Notes: generated from the letters alone by a model not told the origin. A stretch of 64,000 nt of DNA from Aestuariibaculum lutulentum (GCF_032926325.1 NZ_CP136709.1:3132501-3196500); one strand, 5' to 3'. Positions 47,176 through 56,118 are shown, counted from the stretch's first letter. Numbers and translations are program-made.

Positions 47176-48195
47176 ATGCTAAAGAAAATTATTGTCGCTT
47201 TTTCTGTATTTACATCAGGTATCTCCTATGCACAGTTAGGAGGGGAAGCAACGTATCAGTTTTTGAACTTAGTCTCTTCACCACGTCAGGCTGCACTTGG
47301 AGGAAAGGTGTTAACCAATGTCGATTACGATGTTACTCAAGGGCTTTTTAATCCGGCAACGATTAATCCGGAAATGGATAATCAGTTAGCATTGAATTAC
47401 ACGAGTTATTTAGGAGGTATTAGTTATGGAACGGCATCTTATGCTTACACCTTAGATAGACGTACACAAACGTTTCACGGTGGGATCACTTATATTAATT
47501 ATGGGTCTTTTGATGGTTACGATGAAGATGGTAATTCTACAGGAACATTTACAGGAAGCGAAACCGCTTTGTCTTTGGGCTATGCTTTGCAGATAGGCTA
47601 TTCTGATTTTTATTTTGGTGGAAATTTAAAATTAATAACGTCTAAATTAGAACAGTACAATTCATTTGGAGTAGCGGTAGATTTAGGCTTAATTTATATT
47701 GATGAGGTTAATGACTTTCATGCCGCTTTAGCTATTCGAAATTTAGGAACTCAAATCACTACCTACGCTGGGCTTCAGGAAAAATTACCGTTGGAAGTCG
47801 ATTTTGGAATGTCGCAAACTTTAGAAAATGTGCCTATCCGATGGCATGTAACTTTAGAGAATTTACAGGAATGGCCAATAGCCCGACCCAATCCAGCACG
47901 TGTTACGAGTGACTTAAGCGGAAATCAAACCGAAGAGAAAGTAGGTTTTTTAGGTCAGGTGATTCGTCACACTATTATTGGTGCTGAGGTGTTTCCTGAG
48001 AGTGGATTTAATATCAGGTTAGGTTATAATTTCAGAAGAGCAGAGGAGTTGCGTTTGGTTGATCAGCGTAATTTTTCTGGGTTATCAGCAGGTTTTTCAG
48101 TTAAATTAAACAAACTGCGTTTTAGTTATACGCATGCAAAGTATACCAGTGCAGCGAATTCTAACTTTTTTGGTTTGCAAATAGATTTACAATAA
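47176..48195 (+). CDS. porQ: Type IX secretion system protein PorQ
   Basis: A 339-residue outer-membrane beta-barrel with a signal peptide (MLKKIIVAFSVFTSGISYAQ). It carries the PorQ landmark opening YQFLNLVSSPRQAALGGKVLT, and LFNPATINPEMDNQLALNYTSY. In Porphyromonas gingivalis PorQ works with the attachment complex of PorU, PorV and PorZ that processes T9SS cargo. Here it lies one base before cmk, so the two are translationally linked. A porQ-cmk neighbourhood is also known in other Bacteroidota. With two type B cargo modules in the window, this supports a working T9SS. Confidence 0.93.
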   Translation: MLKKIIVAFSVFTSGISYAQLGGEATYQFLNLVSSPRQAALGGKVLTNVDYDVTQGLFNPATINPEMDNQLALNYTSYLGGISYGTASYAYTLDRRTQTFHGGITYINYGSFDGYDEDGNSTGTFTGSETALSLGYALQIGYSDFYFGGNLKLITSKLEQYNSFGVAVDLGLIYIDEVNDFHAALAIRNLGTQITTYAGLQEKLPLEVDFGMSQTLENVPIRWHVTLENLQEWPIARPNPARVTSDLSGNQTEEKVGFLGQVIRHTIIGAEVFPESGFNIRLGYNFRRAEELRLVDQRNFSGLSAGFSVKLNKLRFSYTHAKYTSAANSNFFGLQIDLQ

Positions 48196-48196
48196 C

Positions 48197-48889
48197 ATGA
48201 ATAATAAAATTACCATTGCCATAGACGGATTTTCTTCAACGGGAAAAAGTACGGTTGCGAAGCAGTTAGCAAAGTATTTAGGCTATGTGTATGTTGATAC
48301 CGGCGCTATGTATCGTGCTGTGGCCTATTATGCTATGGGTAATGGATTTATAACTAAAGATTATTTTGATAAGAAAGGTTTAATTGATAAACTTTCAGAT
48401 ATCAATATTGCTTTTAAGTTTAATGAAGGTTTAGGTTTTGCTGAGGTGTATTTGAATAGTGTTAATGTTGAAAAAAAGATTAGAACCCTCGAAGTGTCCG
48501 AATTTGTTAGTACCGTTGCGGCTGTTTCTGAAGTCAGACATAAACTGGTGGAACAGCAACAGCAAATGGGGAAAGATAAAGGTGTTGTTATGGATGGACG
48601 TGATATTGGTACAGTCGTGTTTCCTGATGCCGAATTAAAACTATTTATGACAGCTTCAGCTGAAACCAGAGCACAGCGCCGTTACAAAGAGCTTATTGAT
48701 AGAGGAGATGCTGTAGTGTATGATGAGGTTTTAAAAAATGTTCAGGAGCGCGATTATATTGATACACATCGGGAAGATTCTCCTTTGGTAAAAGCTGATG
48801 ATGCTATTGAAGTCGATAATTCTAATATGAGTCTGGAAGAGCAATTTAATGTTATTCTGGATTTAGTAAATAAAGCAATATATAAATAA
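48197..48889 (+). CDS. cmk: Cytidylate kinase
   Basis: The 230-residue cytosolic kinase that phosphorylates CMP and dCMP. It has the P-loop DGFSSTGKSTVA (near residues 10-21), DTGAMYRAV for nucleotide binding, DGRDIGTVVFPDA, and the lid region RAQRRYKE. Length is normal. The start is one base after the porQ stop codon, and the gene ends at a strong terminator. Confidence 0.96.
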   Translation: MNNKITIAIDGFSSTGKSTVAKQLAKYLGYVYVDTGAMYRAVAYYAMGNGFITKDYFDKKGLIDKLSDINIAFKFNEGLGFAEVYLNSVNVEKKIRTLEVSEFVSTVAAVSEVRHKLVEQQQQMGKDKGVVMDGRDIGTVVFPDAELKLFMTASAETRAQRRYKELIDRGDAVVYDEVLKNVQERDYIDTHREDSPLVKADDAIEVDNSNMSLEEQFNVILDLVNKAIYK

Positions 48890-48920
48890 AAAAGAGCGGT
48901 TTAAAACCGCTCTTTTTTAT
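48888..48920. terminator. Bidirectional terminator after cmk
   Basis: AGAGCGG and CCGCTCT, extended by A-run and T-run, form a hairpin around TTTTAAAA (48888-48918). It separates cmk from the convergent LysM gene. Confidence 0.9.
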
Positions 48921-48954
48921 TTGTTAATCTGAACTTATTTCAGATTATAATTTT

Positions 48955-49335
48955 TTACAAATTCGGTATCACCAATTCCTGATCGGGATAAATTAAATCA
49001 GGATTTTTTAGCTTGTCTGTGTTGGCTTCAAAAATAGCCTGATATTTTGAAGCATCTTTATAATAGTGTCTTGCAATTTTACCTAAAGTTTCACCACTTT
49101 TTACAATGTGTCTGTGGTAAACACTGGTGTCTTCAACTTTAATATCGGCCATAATATCTTCCGGGCTGTCGCCTCCAATTTCCTTTATTTTATCCCAAAG
49201 TAGGTTTTTTTCGTATTGTGTTTTAGTTGTTCCCCAAACTTTTAATTTGTTTTCTGTTTCTTCAACGTTACCATTTGCGACATTAAGAGCTTCTCCTAAA
49301 TCTAAAACCGGTTGGTATTTTTCTTTTACAGTCAT
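48955..49335 (-). CDS. Kbp/YgaU-like LysM-domain protein
   Basis: A 126-residue protein without a signal peptide. The C-terminal 50 residues are a LysM domain (HIVKSGETLGKIARHYY, then NPDLIYPDQELVIP). The N-terminal part (NGNVEETENKLKVWGTTKTQ, then IKEIGG, ending DIMADIKV) resembles a BON domain. This BON-plus-LysM layout is that of E. coli Kbp (YgaU), a potassium-binding protein; a similar role is inferred. It is transcribed alone and convergent with cmk. Confidence 0.82.
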   Translation of the reverse strand: MTVKEKYQPVLDLGEALNVANGNVEETENKLKVWGTTKTQYEKNLLWDKIKEIGGDSPEDIMADIKVEDTSVYHRHIVKSGETLGKIARHYYKDASKYQAIFEANTDKLKNPDLIYPDQELVIPNL

Positions 49336-49501
49336 AATTATAAGTGTTTAATATTTTTCTTTCAATATAATGAATAATATACTCTTTGAATTTAATAAAA
49401 AGTTAAGCTTTTAAAGCATGTATACTTTAGACCCTTAACTAATAAAGAAAGTCACGATTAAATTTATTTCCTCATTTTTAGGTAATTAGCAGAATAATAT
49501 G

Positions 49502-49509
49502 TATTTTTG
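49502..49509 (+). promoter_or_regulatory. Candidate -7 element for rpsA with long leader
   Basis: TATTTTTG matches TAnnTTTG; no TTG lies at -33. The resulting leader of about 115 nt contains a small ACAC/GTGT hairpin (49565-49576). I recognise no known riboswitch or ribosomal-protein leader in it. Confidence 0.5.
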
Positions 49510-49629
49510 CGCTCCTTTTAGCGGTTCAGGAAAGGTAAAAGGATTGTAAATCAAATATTTAATAACACTTTTGTGTGGTTGCCGCATAATATTTCCTAAG
49601 CATACAAAATACAAATTTTTTATCAGCAC

Positions 49630-51462
49630 ATGGCTGAAAACGCAAAACAAGCTGAAGTTGAAGCAACAGAAGCTAAAACTGTAGAAGCTCCAGTAGTATC
49701 TGAAGCTAAAGCAAACCCTGAAAAATTCTTAAAAGAGTTTAACTGGCACAACTACCAAGAAGGTATTGACGAAGTAGACGCTCAACAATTACAAGAATTT
49801 GAAAAATTAGTAGCTGAGAATTTCGTTGACACTTTAGATGATGAAGTTGTAGAAGGTACTGTAGTACACATCACTGATAGAGATGCTATTATCGATATCA
49901 ATGCTAAATCTGAAGGTGTAATTTCTTTAAACGAGTTCCGTTACAACCCTAACTTAGCAGTTGGAGATAAAGTAGAAGTATTAATCGACGTTCGTGAAGA
50001 CGCAACTGGTCAATTAGTATTATCTCACAGAAAAGCTCGTGTAATCAAAGCATGGGATCGTGTAATTAAAGCAAACGAAACTGGAGAAATCGTTAACGGT
50101 TTTGTTAAGTGTAGAACTAAAGGTGGTATGATTGTAGACGTATTCGGTATCGAAGCGTTCTTACCAGGTTCTCAAATAGATGTTAAGCCAATTAGAGATT
50201 ACGATCAATACGTAAACAAAACTATGGAATTCAAAGTTGTTAAAATCAACCACGAATTTAAGAACGTAGTAGTATCTCATAAAGCGCTTATCGAAGCTGA
50301 TATCGAAGTTCAGAAGAAAGAAATCATCGGTCAGTTAGAAAAAGGTCAAGTATTAGAAGGTGTTGTTAAAAACATTACTTCTTACGGTGTATTCATCGAC
50401 TTAGGTGGTGTAGATGGTTTAATCCACATTACAGATCTTTCTTGGTCTCGTATCAACCATCCAAATGAGATTGTTGAATTAGACCAAAAACTTAACGTTG
50501 TAATCCTTGATTTTGATGAAGATAAATCAAGAATCCAATTAGGATTAAAACAATTAAGCAAACACCCATGGGAAGCTTTAGCTGATACAGTTGCTGTAGG
50601 AGATAAAGTAAAAGGTAAAGTTGTTGTAATTGCAGATTACGGTGCATTTATCGAGGTAGCTGATGGTGTTGAAGGATTAATTCACGTATCTGAAATGTCT
50701 TGGTCTACACACTTACGTTCAGCTCAAGATTTCGTATCTGTAGGAGACGAAGTTGAAGCAGTTATCTTAACTTTAGATAGAGAAGAGCGTAAAATGTCTT
50801 TAGGTATTAAGCAATTAACTTCAGATCCTTGGACTGATATCACTGCTAAATACCCAGTAGGTTCTAAGCACAAAGGTATTGTACGTAACTTCACTAACTT
50901 TGGTGTATTCGTAGAATTAGAAGAAGGTATCGACGGATTAATTTATATCTCTGATTTATCTTGGACTAAGAAAATTAAGCACCCAAGTGAATTCTGTGCA
51001 GCTGGAGATGAGTTAGAAGTAGTAGTATTAGAGTTAGATGTTGAAGGACGTAAATTATCTTTAGGTCACAAACAAACAACTGAAAACCCTTGGGATAAAT
51101 ACGAAACTGAATTTGCTTTAGAAACTGTTCACGAAGGAACTATCGCTGAAATCGTTGATAAAGGAGCTACAGTAGAATTTAACGAAGATATCGTTGCATT
51201 CATCCCTTCACGTCACTTAGAAAAAGAAGACGGAAACAAACTTAAAAAGGGTGAAACTGCTGAATTCAAAATCATTGAATTTAACAAAGAGTTTAAACGT
51301 GTAGTTGCATCTCACACTGCTATCTTTAAAGCAGAAGAAATCGCTAACGTAAAAGCTGCAGCTAGAAAAGCTGAAGCTCAAGCAGCAGAAGCAAAACCAA
51401 CTTTAGGTGATGCTAATGATGCTTTACAAGCTCTTAAAGACAAAATGGACGGTAAAAAATAA
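49630..51462 (+). CDS. rpsA: 30S ribosomal protein S1
   Basis: The 610-residue ribosomal protein S1, which recruits mRNA to the 30S subunit. Six S1/OB-fold motifs are visible, starting near residues 60, 145, 240, 325, 415 and 500 (for example VVKNITSYGVFIDLGG and VRNFTNFGVFVELEEG). An acidic N-terminal tail and a charged Ala-rich C-terminus flank them. S1 matters especially here because Bacteroidota initiate mostly without Shine-Dalgarno pairing. Codon choice is visibly more restricted (tta, gtt/gta, gct) than in neighbours, as expected for high expression. A strong terminator follows. Confidence 0.97.
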   Translation: MAENAKQAEVEATEAKTVEAPVVSEAKANPEKFLKEFNWHNYQEGIDEVDAQQLQEFEKLVAENFVDTLDDEVVEGTVVHITDRDAIIDINAKSEGVISLNEFRYNPNLAVGDKVEVLIDVREDATGQLVLSHRKARVIKAWDRVIKANETGEIVNGFVKCRTKGGMIVDVFGIEAFLPGSQIDVKPIRDYDQYVNKTMEFKVVKINHEFKNVVVSHKALIEADIEVQKKEIIGQLEKGQVLEGVVKNITSYGVFIDLGGVDGLIHITDLSWSRINHPNEIVELDQKLNVVILDFDEDKSRIQLGLKQLSKHPWEALADTVAVGDKVKGKVVVIADYGAFIEVADGVEGLIHVSEMSWSTHLRSAQDFVSVGDEVEAVILTLDREERKMSLGIKQLTSDPWTDITAKYPVGSKHKGIVRNFTNFGVFVELEEGIDGLIYISDLSWTKKIKHPSEFCAAGDELEVVVLELDVEGRKLSLGHKQTTENPWDKYETEFALETVHEGTIAEIVDKGATVEFNEDIVAFIPSRHLEKEDGNKLKKGETAEFKIIEFNKEFKRVVASHTAIFKAEEIANVKAAARKAEAQAAEAKPTLGDANDALQALKDKMDGKK

Positions 51463-51498
51463 TTTACCATCCTTTAAATAGGAAACCATTATAAATTT

Positions 51499-51530
51499 AA
51501 AAAGACCTTCAGGAAACTGAAGGTCTTTTT
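51499..51530 (+). terminator. Terminator after rpsA
   Basis: AAAAAGACCTTCAG (51499-51512) pairs perfectly with CTGAAGGTCTTTTT (51517-51530) around a GAAA tetraloop, followed by T residues. Confidence 0.93.
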
Positions 51531-51632
51531 TTATGTGTTTATATCTCAATGAGTAAAAACTGATTAATGTCATTTGAAAGATTTTATTTTTAATAGACAT
51601 CATTTCTGCATGGTTCACACGTTTTTTTTAGT

Positions 51633-51640
51633 TAACTTTG
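51633..51640 (+). promoter_or_regulatory. Candidate -7 element for the pyr operon
   Basis: TAACTTTG matches TAnnTTTG; no -33 TTG. Transcription would begin near 51646, so the message starts inside a 6-bp hairpin TCCAAA/TTTGGA (51644-51659, loop TACG) that ends 6 nt before the pyrR ATG. Confidence 0.52.
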
Positions 51641-51665
51641 CTCTCCAAATACGTTTGGATAGTAT

Positions 51666-52205
51666 ATGAGTCAAAAAGTTTTACTTAACGAAAAAGAGGT
51701 AAACATCATTCTTCACCGATTGGCTTGTCAACTTATTGAAAAACATAACGACTTCTCAGATACCGTACTTATTGGTTTACAGCCGCGTGGCGTGTATTTA
51801 GCCGATAGAATCGCTAAAATTTTACGAGAAGACTATAAGGTTGAAAATATCCAGTTAGGGTATTTAGACATTACGTTTTTTAGAGATGATTTTCGCCGAG
51901 GAGAAAAGCCATTAGAGGCGAATAAAACCAAAATCAATTTTTTAGTAGAAAATAAAAACATCGTGTTTATAGACGATGTATTATATACCGGTAGAAGTAT
52001 TAGAGCGGCTTTAACCGCTATACAATCGTTTGGAAGACCGAACGAAATAGAACTTTTAACGCTAATTGATAGACGTTTTAGCAGGCATTTACCAATTCAG
52101 CCTAACTACAGAGGAAGACAGGTAGATGTTATTAATAATGAGAAAGTACGTGTAAACTGGAAAGAGAAGGATAATGAAGATTCAGTTTACCTTATAGAAC
52201 GATAA
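51666..52205 (+). CDS. pyrR: PyrR, uracil phosphoribosyltransferase / pyrimidine regulator
   Basis: A 179-residue type I phosphoribosyltransferase of the PyrR group. The PRPP loop VFIDDVLYTGRSIRAAL, the IGLQPRGVYLADRI segment and the C-terminal RVNWKEKD segment are characteristic. In Firmicutes PyrR binds pyr mRNA and also converts uracil to UMP; an RNA-binding role in Bacteroidota is not established. It is the first gene of a five-gene operon with pyrB and rnz. The very short leader leaves no room for a classical attenuator ahead of pyrR. Confidence 0.93.
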   Translation: MSQKVLLNEKEVNIILHRLACQLIEKHNDFSDTVLIGLQPRGVYLADRIAKILREDYKVENIQLGYLDITFFRDDFRRGEKPLEANKTKINFLVENKNIVFIDDVLYTGRSIRAALTAIQSFGRPNEIELLTLIDRRFSRHLPIQPNYRGRQVDVINNEKVRVNWKEKDNEDSVYLIER

Positions 52206-52213
52206 TTTTACAC

Positions 52214-52258
52214 GTTTAAACTGCTGCAATAGGTAGGTTTAAACATTTAACTTTAAAC
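52214..52258 (+). promoter_or_regulatory. Repeated GTTTAAAC palindromes between pyrR and pyrB
   Basis: GTTTAAAC occurs at 52214-52221 and 52237-52244, and TTTAAAC again at 52252-52258. The first two can pair into an 8-bp hairpin with a 15-nt loop, but no T-run follows. It may be an operator or RNA-binding site in the 60-nt pyrR-pyrB spacer. Confidence 0.3.
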
Positions 52259-52265
52259 ATAGAAA

Positions 52266-53195
52266 ATGAGCGAATTAAGTGTAAATCACTTATTAGGAAT
52301 TAAATATCTTCAAGAGAAAGATATTCAACTTATTTTTGAAACCGCCGATCATTTTAAAGAAGTGATTAACAGGCCAATTAAAAAAGTGCCTTCACTTCGA
52401 GATATTACCATTGCCAATTTATTTTTTGAAAATTCAACCAGAACCAAGTTGTCTTTCGAATTGGCAGAAAAGCGTCTGTCTGCAGATGTTTTAAATTTTT
52501 CATCAGCACAGTCTTCGGTTAAAAAAGGTGAAACGCTTATCGATACCGTAAACAACATTTTATCTATGAAGGTAGATATGGTGGTTATGCGTCACCCGAA
52601 TCCGGGAGCTGGTGTATTTTTATCAAAGCACGTTAATGCCAGTATTGTAAATGCTGGAGATGGAGCCCACGAGCATCCAACACAAGCGTTGTTAGATTCG
52701 TATTCTATTCGTGAGCGTCTGGGGGATGTGGCAGGTAAAAAAGTAGTTATTGTCGGCGATATTTTACACAGTAGGGTAGCGCTTTCAAATATTTTTGCAC
52801 TACAAATGCAAGGTGCAGAAGTTATGGTTTGCGGACCAAAAACGTTAATTCCGCGCTATATTCATGAGTTAGGTGTAAAAGTAGAAACAGACTTACGTAA
52901 AGCTTTAAACTGGTGTGATGTGGCTAATATGCTTCGCGTACAAAACGAGCGTATGGATATTAGTTACTTCCCGTCAACAAGAGAATATACACAACAATTC
53001 GGAGTAAATAAGGAACTATTAGATTCTTTAGATAAAGAGATTATTATCATGCACCCGGGGCCAATTAACCGCGGTGTGGAGATAACGAGTGATGTGGCCG
53101 ATTCTAAACAAGCCATCATTTTAGACCAGGTTCAGAATGGTGTAGCCGTAAGAATGGCTGTTATATATTTATTAGCATCTAAAATAAAACAATAA
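52266..53195 (+). CDS. pyrB: Aspartate carbamoyltransferase catalytic subunit
   Basis: The 309-residue enzyme that joins carbamoyl phosphate and aspartate in the first committed step of pyrimidine synthesis. The carbamoyl-phosphate motif FFENSTRTKLSFE (near residue 51), EHPTQALLD (near 137) and HPGPINRGVEI (near 262) are complete. No PyrI regulatory subunit gene follows, so the enzyme probably works as a simple trimer or is controlled transcriptionally. It is second in the pyrR operon. Confidence 0.96.
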   Translation: MSELSVNHLLGIKYLQEKDIQLIFETADHFKEVINRPIKKVPSLRDITIANLFFENSTRTKLSFELAEKRLSADVLNFSSAQSSVKKGETLIDTVNNILSMKVDMVVMRHPNPGAGVFLSKHVNASIVNAGDGAHEHPTQALLDSYSIRERLGDVAGKKVVIVGDILHSRVALSNIFALQMQGAEVMVCGPKTLIPRYIHELGVKVETDLRKALNWCDVANMLRVQNERMDISYFPSTREYTQQFGVNKELLDSLDKEIIIMHPGPINRGVEITSDVADSKQAIILDQVQNGVAVRMAVIYLLASKIKQ

Positions 53196-53198
53196 GCA

Positions 53199-53531
53199 AT
53201 GATACTAGATCAAGACGGAAACATATCGATTATTACTCAGGAGAAAGCAACGCTTCCAGAGTTAGTTAAGAAGATTCAGGCTTTATACCCTAAGTTTAAA
53301 AATAATAATATTATTGTTGTTTTGTCGTCATTAAAATCGTTGGGCGTTCAGGATATTGTTGAATTTTTAGAACTTTCTAATACCCACCGTGGAGCTAAAC
53401 AGTCGTTTGTAATTGTTACCGACAAGATTGCTTTAGACGAAACTCCAGATGAAATCGTAGTAGTGCCAACAACTCAAGAGGCGTACGATATTATTGAAAT
53501 GGAGGAAATGGAACGCGATTTAGGGTTTTAA
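53199..53531 (+). CDS. Conserved small protein in the pyrB-rnz operon
   Basis: A 110-residue cytosolic alpha/beta protein with no characterised family that I recognise. The pattern of a beta opening (ISIITQEKAT), helix, strand NIIVVLSSLKSL, helix, strand SFVIVTDKI and an acidic C-terminus looks STAS-like, but no phosphorylatable-serine motif is evident. It starts 3 nt after pyrB and ends one base before the DUF3291 gene. Homologues next to rnz are sometimes labelled ribonuclease Z by neighbour transfer; this protein has no metallo-beta-lactamase motif. Confidence 0.8.
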   Translation: MILDQDGNISIITQEKATLPELVKKIQALYPKFKNNNIIVVLSSLKSLGVQDIVEFLELSNTHRGAKQSFVIVTDKIALDETPDEIVVVPTTQEAYDIIEMEEMERDLGF

Positions 53532-53532
53532 C

Positions 53533-54000
53533 ATGAACACTTACCATCTTGCACAAGTTAATATCGCTAAAGGTTTAGCGCCTCTAAGCGATCCTATTAT
53601 GCAGGATTTTATAAATAATGTAGACCGTATAAATGCTATTGCAGACGATAGCAAAGGCTTTGTCTGGCGTTTTAAAGACGAAGATAAAGATGAAGCCTTA
53701 TCTATTTTTAAAGAAGAGGATTTATTGGTTAATATTTCAGTTTGGGAAGATTTAGAATCCCTTTTCAATTACATTTATCATTCCGATCATATTGAGGTTT
53801 TCAAAAGAAAAAAAGAGTGGTTTAATAAAGTAGAAATGAAGCATATGGCCTTTTGGTACGTTCCGTTTGGAACTAAACCTACCTTAAAAGATGCTAAAAT
53901 TCGATTAGATTACTTAAATTCACATGGAGAAACCCCATATGCGTTTACCTTTAAAAGTAAATTTTCGGTAGTCGATTCTATTAATTATAAAACCCAATAA
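53533..54000 (+). CDS. DUF3291 protein
   Basis: A 155-residue cytosolic protein of the DUF3291 family, a dimeric ferredoxin-like fold related to antibiotic-biosynthesis monooxygenase (ABM) domains. Typical segments are YHLAQVNIA near the start, FVWRFKDED, VNISVWEDLESLFNYIYHSDH and MAFWYVPFG. Family function is not settled. It lies between the small operon protein and rnz with 1- and 3-nt gaps, so translation is probably coupled. Confidence 0.88.
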   Translation: MNTYHLAQVNIAKGLAPLSDPIMQDFINNVDRINAIADDSKGFVWRFKDEDKDEALSIFKEEDLLVNISVWEDLESLFNYIYHSDHIEVFKRKKEWFNKVEMKHMAFWYVPFGTKPTLKDAKIRLDYLNSHGETPYAFTFKSKFSVVDSINYKTQ

Positions 54001-54003
54001 TAC

Positions 54004-54912
54004 ATGAAGCTCACTATTTTAGGTTGTTACAGTGCTACACCAAGAGCTTTAACCAATACCACTTCACAAGTTTTAGAAATAAATAACCACATGTTTTTAA
54101 TAGACTGTGGTGAAGGTACTCAGGTGCAGTTGCGAAAGCATAAAATAAAGTTTAACAGGATTAAGCATATTTTTATTTCGCATTTGCATGGTGATCATTT
54201 TTTTGGTCTTGTTGGGCTCATTTCGACATTTCGCTTACTTACTCGTGAAACCGATTTACATATTTACGGTCCGAAAGGCATAAAAGAGGTGATTACGCTT
54301 CAAATGAAATTATCAGATTCCTGGACCAATTACAAGCTCATTTTTCACGAATTAACATCAACTGAATCTCAACTAATTTTTGAGGATGATTTGGTTGAAG
54401 TGCATACCATTCCTTTAAATCATAGGGTATATACCAACGGGTATTTATTCAAAGAAAAGGAAGGAAATCGCAAATTGGATATTAATCTGGTTGAAGAAGC
54501 AAATATTGACGTGGCTTACTATCGAAAATTACAGCAAGGATTTGATGTTGTAAATGAAGATGGCGTTTTAATAGCCAATGAAAAAGTGACTAAACCTGCC
54601 AAGAAACCCAAAAGCTATGCCTTTTGTAGTGACACCATGTATAAGGAAGATATTGTGCCGATAATTAAAGATGTCGATGTGTTATATCACGAATCGACAT
54701 TCCTGGAAAAGCACGCAAATCTGGCACCACAAACCAAGCATTCAACTGCAAAAGAAGCTGCTACAATTGCTAAAAAAGCAAATGCAGGGGTTTTGTTGTT
54801 AGGACATTATTCAACGCGTTACGATAGCCTAAAACCGTTTAAAGAAGAAGCTCAGGAAGTCTTTAAACACGTCAGGTTATCTCAGGATGGTAAAGTATTC
54901 GATTTTAGTTAA
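54004..54912 (+). CDS. rnz: Ribonuclease Z
   Basis: The 302-residue metallo-beta-lactamase-fold endonuclease that trims the 3' ends of tRNA precursors. The zinc motif is HLHGDHFFGL (His60, His62, Asp64, His65). FCSDTMY, the HSTAKEAA motif near residue 250 and LGHYSTRY near 268 complete the site. Length is normal for the short bacterial form. It is the last gene of the pyrR operon, and its 3' end overlaps the convergent gene by 8 nt. Confidence 0.95.
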   Translation: MKLTILGCYSATPRALTNTTSQVLEINNHMFLIDCGEGTQVQLRKHKIKFNRIKHIFISHLHGDHFFGLVGLISTFRLLTRETDLHIYGPKGIKEVITLQMKLSDSWTNYKLIFHELTSTESQLIFEDDLVEVHTIPLNHRVYTNGYLFKEKEGNRKLDINLVEEANIDVAYYRKLQQGFDVVNEDGVLIANEKVTKPAKKPKSYAFCSDTMYKEDIVPIIKDVDVLYHESTFLEKHANLAPQTKHSTAKEAATIAKKANAGVLLLGHYSTRYDSLKPFKEEAQEVFKHVRLSQDGKVFDFS

Positions 54913-55315
54913 ACTCCTTTAAATCTAATACCCACTCAATAGCTTCGTTTAAACATTGACAACGTTTTATACTTTCTTTAGAAAAACGTTTTTCCAAGGT
55001 CGCGTTTAAATAGGCCATATCATTGTATATTACAATAGCACTGGCTACAATAAAATTTAAAGCAGATAACTTCTGCCAGTTGTGCGGATCTCGGGAATAG
55101 GAGTGTATGCGATTGGAAATGTAAGCCAGTTTAGTCTCATTTTCATAATAAGCCTCGATATCGTTCAATAAATCTTTAACCATAGGCCAATCGAAATGAA
55201 CACCTTCATGCATTTCAGATAAGATGTACTTTTCACCGAAATAAAAGGTTCCATATGGTTTTTCCAATTTAAAGAATTGCTCTCTATCGTAATAGGCGGA
55301 ATTCTCAAATATCAT
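54905..55315 (-). CDS. Uncharacterised small protein convergent with rnz
   Basis: A 136-residue cytosolic protein with a beta-rich N-terminus (FKLEKPYGTFYFGEKYILSE) and a helical second half (LNFIVASAIVIYNDMAYLNA). It suggests a STAS/SpoIIAA-like fold, which I cannot confirm. The start at the ATG at 55315 is 88 nt from the divergent pdxH start. Its last codons overlap the rnz 3' end, and no terminator hairpin lies between the two. Confidence 0.75.
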   Translation of the reverse strand: MIFENSAYYDREQFFKLEKPYGTFYFGEKYILSEMHEGVHFDWPMVKDLLNDIEAYYENETKLAYISNRIHSYSRDPHNWQKLSALNFIVASAIVIYNDMAYLNATLEKRFSKESIKRCQCLNEAIEWVLDLKEFN

Positions 55316-55378
55316 ATTAATTCTTTAGGGAGGCACTAATTTAGAAAGATTATTCTATTAGGAAATGAAAAGAATATT

Positions 55379-55386
55379 TAATTTTG
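55379..55386 (+). promoter_or_regulatory. Candidate -7 element for pdxH
   Basis: TAATTTTG matches TAnnTTTG, 17 nt before the start codon. No -33 TTG. Confidence 0.4.
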
Positions 55387-55403
55387 AATAATTTTAAATT
55401 AGC

Positions 55404-56051
55404 ATGGAAAAGGACTTAAGTAGCTATAGGAAATCTTACGAAAAGGGAGAATTATTGTTGGAAAATGCTCCAGAAAATCCAATGGAATTGTTTCAAAAAT
55501 GGTTTTATGAGGTCGACAATTATTTTGTTGAAGATGAAACAAATGCGATGACGGTTTCAACGATTGGTCTAGATGGATTTCCAAAAAGCAGGGTAGTACT
55601 TCTTAAACGTTATACTTACGAAGGATTTATATTTTACACCAATTACAACAGTGAAAAAGGTAAGGCTATTGCCCTGAATCCCAATGTATGTTTATCCTTT
55701 TTTTGGCATGGTGCCGAACGTCAGGTTATAATTAAAGGTAAAGCTGAAAAAATTGCTGAAAATTTAAGTGATGGTTATTTTGAGTCCAGACCCCGTGGTA
55801 GTCAGTTAGGAGCTATAGCTTCAGACCAAAGCAAAGTTATTGAGAGCAGGGAAGCTCTTGAAAGTAAGCTTCAGGCTTTAGAGCAGGAGTACGAGGGGAA
55901 AGAAATACCTCGTCCTGAGCATTGGGGTGGTTATATTGTTAAACCTGTGGAGATTGAATTTTGGCAGGGAAGAGCTAACAGATTACACGATAGAATTCGA
56001 TATACATTACAAGCAGACTATAATTGGCAGGTTGATCGATTATCTCCATGA
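55404..56051 (+). CDS. pdxH: Pyridoxamine 5'-phosphate oxidase
   Basis: The 215-residue FMN-dependent oxidase that makes pyridoxal 5'-phosphate. Conserved segments are SRVVLLKRY (FMN phosphate), FFWHGAERQV, SRPRGSQLGAIASDQS, and the C-terminal WQGRANRLHDRIRY with Arg and His substrate contacts. Length and start fit the family. It is transcribed alone. Confidence 0.96.
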   Translation: MEKDLSSYRKSYEKGELLLENAPENPMELFQKWFYEVDNYFVEDETNAMTVSTIGLDGFPKSRVVLLKRYTYEGFIFYTNYNSEKGKAIALNPNVCLSFFWHGAERQVIIKGKAEKIAENLSDGYFESRPRGSQLGAIASDQSKVIESREALESKLQALEQEYEGKEIPRPEHWGGYIVKPVEIEFWQGRANRLHDRIRYTLQADYNWQVDRLSP

Positions 56052-56118
56052 TTTTAACGCTGAAATACACAATTATTCTAATTTCAAAATAAAATATCCG
56101 ATGAAATACATTATTTAA

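Noticed and set aside
55927..56118. Short plus-strand frame overlapping the end of pdxH
   Set aside because: Out-of-frame reading inside a well-conserved gene; no start context or family.
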